In this document: positions 58,017 through 64,000 of the stretch, piece by piece
Layout: the number at the start of each line of letters is the position of its first letter
Numbering within the stretch: the stretch's first letter is position 1
Origin: Arcuatula senhousia
Lineage: Eukaryota > Mollusca > Bivalvia > Mytilida > Mytilidae
Direction of reading: 5' to 3'
Length of the DNA: 64,000 nucleotides
NCBI GenBank assembly: GCA_963971305.1
Contig: OZ020307.1
Location: 49,101,702 to 49,165,701, forward strand
The notes under the pieces: model-generated
What the model was told of the DNA's origin: nothing
The model's database searches: none
The model's input: the letters and a program-made list of their open reading frames with translations, nothing else
Position numbers and translations under genes: made by a program

Positions 58017-61000
58017 GTAAGACATTTATTAAGATACAAGTTAGTAATTAATAGTCTGGTGTTTTTATGACTGACATATCACAAAAAGTTAAATATCAGG
58101 TCTAAGATCTCATGAATAGAGTGTTATGGAATCAAAATTTTATCCCAGGTTTATGCACTCGATCATTAACAAATACATGTATCTCACGTGGGTGTGTCAT
58201 AGGGTTTTGTTTTATACTCCTTTACCGGATTTGACAGCCGATCTGTACATGTATTAACCATTAACAATGCGACCGGTACACTATACATGTAACAAACAGT
58301 AATTTCGCACCCTTTCGAACCACCTGAGCTCATTTTCATTATAACATGTGATTGCGTTGTTGATCTATATTTAGTTTATTTGTGCTTTAATTTTGTCTTT
58401 TTTTTTCTTCTTTTTTTTGCGCTGTCCTCGTTTGAGTTTACTGGTTTTGTCTTTGGCCTTTCGAACTTTTGACATTCGATAACTATAATGGTACTGTTTG
58501 CTCCTTTCGACCACTGTCTTAGTCGTAGCCGTGATCAAATGCCAAAATCTTAAGACAAATGCCAAATACATGTACAAATGTAGGGAACATGATGGTAATT
58601 GCTTCCCCTTTATAATCAAACAACTATTTCCAGTCTTTCAACCTTTCCATGAAGAGTGTTTGATGTAAATAAAATTAAATCTATATGGTGTAACCTTTTT
58701 CCCATTGAATAAGTGGTGTCAAATCATATGTTGACCGCCTTTTGAGAGAGCTGTTGAATGCCGAGTTCAGCTGGCGGATGTTTACATTCAATTTTCTCCG
58801 GTGTTAATGGAAATTTCATCCTTGTTTGAAAAATCACCAAAAAAAATTATCCATCATGTGGAAAATTTTATTCTTATTTTATTAAACTACATCCATTTAA
58901 AAACTTGAAAACATACATTGATATTCCAGTGTTGATAATATAATCCAATCACAGTCCAGCAAAGTTTTAATATCTAGCTTCAAGCTCTGTCACAGTCTGA
59001 CTTCCGGTTGCGCAATACTTTATTCCTGTTATGTTACCTGTAGTTCATGGGTGTTTATAAAATCCGGACCCGGATCCGGACTCAAAAATTATATATACAA
59101 TACGGACCGGACTCGGAATTTCGGGTCTGGATTTTTTATGATAGTGAAGTAGAATAAAGGACTGAAATTAACTTTTAAATCTTTTATAATCTAAATACTC
59201 TCGAATAACAAAAGAAAACAACAAAACATTAAAAAGAAAATCAAACTTTATACCTACATATGTCTAGGAGTGGAGATCTTAATTTTTCAAAGTAAAAAAC
59301 CACCTGTCAGAAAAATAAAATCCGGACCCGGAAATAGCTCCTTTTTCCGGGTCCTGGTCCGTGTGATACATATGTTTTTTTTAGTCTGGCTCCGGGTCCG
59401 GATTTTATAAACACCCGTAGTTCATTCCCCCAGCGCTAGAAAAAAGGGAAAGAATGTGAATATAATGTAAGTGTTTTTGTTTAAAGAATAATTTTACTAA
59501 GGTACAATAATTATTATTTGATATAGGGATGAGTACGACAACAGAAAGGAAGTCTTGGATGTTTTATGGAGGTTTGTACTATATAACAATCCATCAGAAC
59601 CAAAATTCATTGTGTGTTGCGAGTTTATGAAATAAAAAGCTGTTAAGTTAATTCTAATAACAATACAATCAAATAAGTTTATTACACATATATTTTAAAA
59701 TGGTTTGAATGAATAACTTTTTTGCAGAAAGCATATTCATGCTGTAGCAACAACCGATATTAAGGTTTAGTGAAATACCCGTGCAGGCTTCAAGTGGCGA
59801 AAAGGTCCACAGATCTGCCAAGCTTGTCGGTAAAAAAAAAACAATGAGATGTGGAATAAAAGTCCACGTACGGCGCCCAGAAGAAGTGTTCCCGATCGAG
59901 GTGGTTAAATGGGACAGCCCTGTCATAATGCATGCCGGGATAGAATCGTAATCTTCAATGCGGAAATTAAGCCTTAAAACAAACCATAGTTTGGAAACAA
60001 TGGCACGTAGAAGAGCCATGCTACAGGTTCCCTGCACAGTCAATTTTGGCACCCACGAGTTTCATGTGAATCGAGCTTCACGTGATACATGTAATTATGT
60101 GATTCTCAAAATAATTTCATATGGAAATCACATGAGTTTCACATAAAACTATCTCACGTGAAAATGATATTAACATTTCACTTGAGATCGATGTGAAGTA
60201 ATTTCATTTAAAATTCATGTGATTTTTGTGAAACTCACATGTGATTCATCTGAATTTAACATGAAAGTTAATTTCACATGAGACTTACGTGATTTTTTTA
60301 CATGTGAACTTCACGTATAAGGACGATTGAAATGAATTTCATTTGATTTTTGTTTTGTGAAACTCATGTGAGTCAAATTTACCTGTGTATGCAGAGGCTA
60401 AATTGTCCGTTCATATCAATCTCTACTTTCTCCAGTGTTAGTCAAAACTCTCATCCCCGACTGGCCTTGTGTCACCATTCCACACATCTCCAGGTATCTC
60501 TTCCATGTTTTTCTTTTCTCTTGGACACTGATGTTGATCCTCCAATTACAGTAACTGTATCATTACCTATATTCACGTTAGATAGTGGTTACTATAATTT
60601 TAGTATATAAGTATAATATTTTATGTCTTTAATCTATTTTTTAAATATATTTTAAAAGCCGAAGACTGTTTTAATGGCAATTCTAAAGATTATCAAGGGA
60701 CTGTAAGCAAGGCTACAACACACAAAAATGGACTATCGTGTATGGCATGGAACTCGGGTTATCATGAAGTGAAGGAAACCCCACCAAGAGTAGAGGATCA
60801 TTCCACAAATTACTGTCGGGCAACAGAAGATGGAGGGGAGATCTGGTGCTACCTAATAAATGCTCCAATTGGAAAAGACGATAGTGGTTTGTGCTCTGTG
60901 GTCTCGTGTAAGCATATAAAAACTCTGTAGTATTTACATGTCCACATGGGCAAAACTTTTATTTTAATTGGGTATTCTATTTCGCCTATTTCTATATTAT

Positions 61001-63062
61001 TCACTCACAAACTAAACCTTATGTAATGTAGCATAAATTTGACTGAACCATTTGTGACTGAACACACGCTGGTTCTTTCAGCTTTGATTATCAAGACTTT
61101 AGTATAATTAAATTGTTAAAAAAGTGGTCTGTACGGTTTTTGAAATTGTTTCAAAAATTACTCTGACGCAACCAATTTTTATTCGAAAAACAAAACCAAG
61201 AGCAATGGGACTGTAATGGACACATGCTCTTTAACATTCTGAGGGTCGAACAACCAGCTTTTATGTCACATCTACGAAAGTAGAGGCATATAGTGTTCGA
61301 GTCGTTCGTCCCAAATAAGTGTTGCAAGATGGGGCATTATGTTTTTCGATATATTCTAATTTCTTGTTTAAATGTTAATATAAATATATTTACGATTTAT
61401 ATACTATAAATTTCATTTAGGTAATGGTTGTTATGTCGATCAAAGGTTACCCCCACCACCTATACCACGTTCTACAAGGGTGATATCCGCAAAAAGCCAC
61501 GTGCCAACTGTGACGTTCTTGTGTGACTCCCTATCATGTAACGTATCACGTGGTTACTGCCCTGTATCTACCTGTCGCGGAAATAACCAATGGTCAACAA
61601 ACTATAGCTTATCATGCAGTAGTAAGTCAATTTATCATGGCAAAAACGAAGTCTTTCTTTGCAAATTGTTTTTGGTTTTTTGTTTTTGTTTATTATCAAC
61701 ATTACTTACAAATGTACTGACACCGCTTGATACCTGGTGGCAGGTAGGGCAGCATCCAAATGCCAAAAGTCCGAAAGGGCGGAGACAAAACCAGTAAACA
61801 CCAACGGGAACGGGACAAAAACAAACAATATGGAGACCACGGAAACACAAAAACTGTTTAAAATCTATTAACAATGCGAACGTTAGTCGAAACGACAGTG
61901 AACTCCGGAAGAGTAAGCAGTCTCTGCTTGCTATTGGTCCTAAATTGGTGATGGTCTTATGTCAGCCTTTATATTGTCACCAATAAATTATTTCAGTCCT
62001 TCATATCTCCTTTCTTAGTCCACCTACCTCCATATGTTCCTTGGTCTTCCTGCTTTTCGTTTTCCATCTGGTGTCCAATGCAGGGGACTTTTTGAATTGG
62101 ACGAACTTTTTTTCTTCTTATGACATGCCCTATTCATTTTGTAACATTAAAAATGTAACATTGAAGCTTATGCTTGAAACATACTAAATCAATGCTAACA
62201 GAGGTTTCGTTTTTGTGTCATTCACACGTCATTTTATCTTAAGGCTGGTCACTCCTTATGTTTCAGAATTTCAGTCAGATTTAGGAACTCCTCTATACTT
62301 TACCTTAATATACTAAAGAAATGTTTTGCACACTGACCCCACTTTTTATTACATTTTCTGATTTATGGAGCTTGCAACCCAATTGTATAAAATCTCTTGA
62401 AATTCTTGATATAACTCCATGGTTTTTAAGGCAAAAACATCACAATGTTATGTAATATCTAGAAGAGTGTGTTTCCCACCAAATGTTTGACGTCATACAT
62501 ATCTTGGAAGCAAGCACAGATACCTATTAATTTCCTTTTTGTTATTTGATTAAGTAGAAAATTACCTATCATTTCCATCACATCACAATTCTTAAAATCT
62601 TTGATAAAAAAAAAGTTCAGGAGTGATAATCCTTAATGGTTTCTTATGTTTTTGTTCAAAACTTACACAATATTTGAGATCTGTAATATAGATGTGAATC
62701 TTTTATTTCAAATTTGATCGAATTTATTTATTTGAAACGTATCTGTTTGTCTTCTCCGACTTGTAGTTTTCTACTCATTCCAACTGAACAATGTTTCTAT
62801 AATTGTTTTGGTAGATGAAGACTGCTATGTTGGCAAAAGCGATGGTTACCGAGGCAAGATATATTGTACCATTAGTGGAATCTTGTGTCAGAAATGGAAC
62901 GTCAATACTCCACACGTAGCACACCATTGGCCAAGTGATCCTGAAGCTCAAAATTCCAATTATTGTCGAAACCCTGTTGGTTCGGGGCATAACGGAAGAC
63001 CATGGTGTTACACGACCAATCCACGAGTTAGATGGATGTATTGTCCGGTTTCTGAGTGCTAA
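57759..63062 (+). CDS. PAN/apple plus double-kringle secreted protein, 5' end not found
   Basis: Coding exons found: 57759-58016, 59527-59571, 60659-60907, 61421-61621, 62815-63062; all joints are phase 1, giving 333 residues and a stop at 63060-63062. Domain order: a four-cysteine PAN/apple-like segment (residues 1-87, Cys38/42/48/60), a short Ser/Thr linker, kringle 1 (about 104-184; six cysteines, NYCR and WCY), a cysteine-rich segment I do not recognise (about 185-251), and kringle 2 (about 252-333; NYCR, PWCYT, RWMYC). Kringle 2 has a seventh cysteine (IYC) where I would expect a non-cysteine. No protease domain is present. Such modules act outside the cell in protein binding, so secretion is likely. 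The first coding exon with ATG is missing: a hydrophobic run LLILFLIAIG precedes exon 57759 in frame but without an in-frame ATG. Confidence 0.75.
58160..58520 (+). mobile_element. Penelope-like 3'-tail remnant
   Basis: CCTTTACCGGATTTGACAGC, CGAACCACCTGAGCTCA and GGTTTTGTCTTTGGCC follow the tail order of 38510-38810. In an intron of the kringle gene. Confidence 0.6.
59049..59416. mobile_element. MITE with 26-bp ends and 9-bp target duplication
   Basis: Perfect inverted ends starting GGGTGTTTATAAAATCCGGA and flanked by GTAGTTCAT on both sides (59040-59048 and 59417-59425). Length 368 bp. CCGGACCCGGA motifs recur inside. A 9-bp duplication fits Mutator-like elements, as inference. Non-coding. 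Confidence 0.9.
59527..59571 (+). CDS. Kringle gene: 15-codon linker exon
   Basis: A phase 1-1 micro-exon (MSTTTERKSWMFYG) between GATATAG and a weaker GTTTGT donor. Leaving it out keeps the frame, so it may be alternative or not real. Confidence 0.4.
59780..60020 (+). repeat. Diverged R1-related copy
   Basis: CTGCCAAGCTTGTCGGTAAA, GGTTAAATGGGACAGCCCTG and AATGCGGAAATTAAG follow the order of 900-1100. Confidence 0.4.
60050..60375. repeat. Cluster of TTTCACATGAG/CTCATGTGAAA motifs
   Basis: At least ten short near-palindromic variants of TCACATGTGA in both orientations in 320 bases. Outer pieces GAGTTTCATGTGAAT and TGAAACTCATGTGAGT look like inverted ends. Confidence 0.55.
60659..60907 (+). 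CDS. Kringle gene: kringle 1 exon
   Basis: A single phase 1-1 exon holds the full kringle: DCF, YQG, GLSCMAW, NYCR, IWCY, GLC and VSC. The six cysteines are spaced as in the family. Confidence 0.85.
61421..61621 (+). CDS. Kringle gene: cysteine-rich exon
   Basis: Phase 1-1 exon of 67 codons with seven cysteines, a Pro run (LPPPPIPR) and a C-terminal stretch NNQWSTNYSLSC. I cannot assign a domain; a sushi-like fold is possible. Two overlapping donors exist (GTAGTAAG and GTAAGT); both are phase 1 and differ by one codon. Confidence 0.65.
61735..61930 (-). mobile_element. Penelope-like 3'-tail remnant, reverse
   Basis: GACAAAACCAGTAAACACCA and CTCCGGAAGAGTAAGCAGT are the reverse complement of the tail of 38580-38760. 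Confidence 0.6.
62815..63062 (+). CDS. Kringle gene: kringle 2 and stop
   Basis: The last coding exon encodes a textbook kringle from DCYVG to VSEC and stops at once. The terminal TCTGAGTGCTAA is the first unit of the 58-bp minisatellite that follows. Confidence 0.88.
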
Positions 63063-63900
63063 TACAACATATTTTGACCTGTTTTACTCCATTCTTTTGC
63101 GTTGTTTTACTGAATGCTGGTACACCATAGTTTGACCTGCTTTAAACCTTTCAATAGCGTTGTGTTACTGAGTGCTAGTACACCATAGTTTGGCCTGCTT
63201 TACCTCATTCCATAGCGTTGTGTTACTGAGTATTAGTACACTATAGTTTGACCTGCTTTACTCCATTCAAAAACTTGTTGTTACTGAGTGCTTGTACACC
63301 ATTGTTTGACCTGCTTTACTCCATTCAAAAAAGTTGTGTTACTGAGTGCTAGAACACCATAGTTTGACCTGTTTTATTCCATTCCATAGCGTTTTGTTAC
63401 TGAGTGCTAGTACACCATAGTTTGACCTGTTTTATTCCATTCCATAGCGTTTTGTTACTGAGTGCTAGTACTCCATAGTTTGACCTGCTTTACTCCATTC
63501 CATAGCGTTTTGTTACTGAGTGCTTGTACACCATAGTTTGACCTGTTTTATTCCATTCCATAGCGTTTTGTTACTGAGTGCTAGTACACCATAGTTTGAC
63601 CTGTTTTATTCCATTCCATAGCGTTTTGTTACTGAGTGCTAGTACACCATAGTTTGACCTGCTTTACTCCATTCCATAGCGTTTTGTTACTGAGTGCTAG
63701 TACACCATAGTTTGACATGTTTTATTCCATTCCATAGCGTTTTGTTACTGAGTGCTAGTACACCATAGTTTGACCTGTTTTATTCCATTCCATAGCGTTT
63801 TGTTACTGAGTGCTAGTACACTATTGCTTTACTCCATTCCATACCGTTGTGTTACTGAGCTGTAGTACAGCTTATTGTGTTTTATTGAGTGCTAGTAATT
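63054..63900 (+). repeat. 58-bp minisatellite forming the kringle gene 3' UTR
   Basis: About 14 tandem units. The phrase GAGTGCTAG/A recurs at 63054 (in the coding exon), 63112, 63170, then every 58 bases (for example 63401 and 63459). Each unit also holds ACACCATAGTTTGACCTG and a CCATAGCG segment. The first units are the most diverged and the middle ones nearly identical, as expected if the array grew outward from the gene end. Confidence 0.92.
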
Positions 63901-63920
63901 CATAGTTGTTTGTGTTTTTC

Positions 63921-63926
63921 AATAAA
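63921..63926 (+). promoter_or_regulatory. Polyadenylation signal of the kringle gene
   Basis: AATAAA just after the minisatellite and the first good match after the stop codon, so the whole array would sit in the mature 3' UTR. Confidence 0.55.
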
Positions 63927-64000
63927 ATGCAACCATATTATTTTTTTCTGTGCTAGTACTCCATAGTTTTTTTCTGTGCTAGCACTCCATAGTTTTTTTC

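Noticed and set aside
63054..63900. CRISPR-like array
   Set aside because: Units are directly contiguous without unique spacers, and the locus is eukaryotic.

Overview
This window looks like nuclear DNA of a mollusc, most likely a bivalve such as a mussel; this is an inference with no database check. The DNA is AT-rich, genes are split by GT-AG introns of 0.3-5 kb, and much of the rest is dispersed repeats: tRNA-derived SINEs, Penelope-like and LINE remnants, many inverted-repeat elements and minisatellites. No prokaryotic features were seen.

Layout: 1-8.0 kb is repeats only. At 8033-10430 (+) lies a secreted carboxylesterase/cholinesterase-like gene with a complete catalytic triad but an in-frame TGA 30 codons before the catalytic serine. 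At 12019-23820 (+) and 29406-51193 (+) lie two tandem paralogues, here called cadherin A and cadherin B. Each has 11 coding exons with the same intron phases (1,1,0,0,0,0,0,0,1,0). They encode 548 and 540 residues: signal peptide, three degenerate cadherin repeats, one membrane helix and a cytoplasmic tail with a shared motif that I do not recognise. Between 51.2 and 57.7 kb there are repeats only, including a 19-bp minisatellite. At 57759-63062 (+) is the 3' part of a secreted gene encoding a PAN/apple-like domain, a kringle, a cysteine-rich segment and a second kringle.

The most unusual features are two minisatellites built from gene edges. One, in cadherin B, copies the end of exon 8 together with its splice donor in units of about 70 bp. 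The other, in the kringle gene, copies the end of the coding sequence with its stop codon in 58-bp units and makes up the 3' UTR. The introns also hold several well-delimited non-autonomous DNA elements with readable target-site duplications, and an empty/filled site pair that fixes the ends of the commonest dispersed repeat (called R1 here).

The esterase, cadherins and kringle protein all look secreted or cell-surface, but nothing in the sequence shows that they work together. All exon models come from reading splice sites and frames by eye, supported by agreement between the paralogues; no transcript evidence was available.
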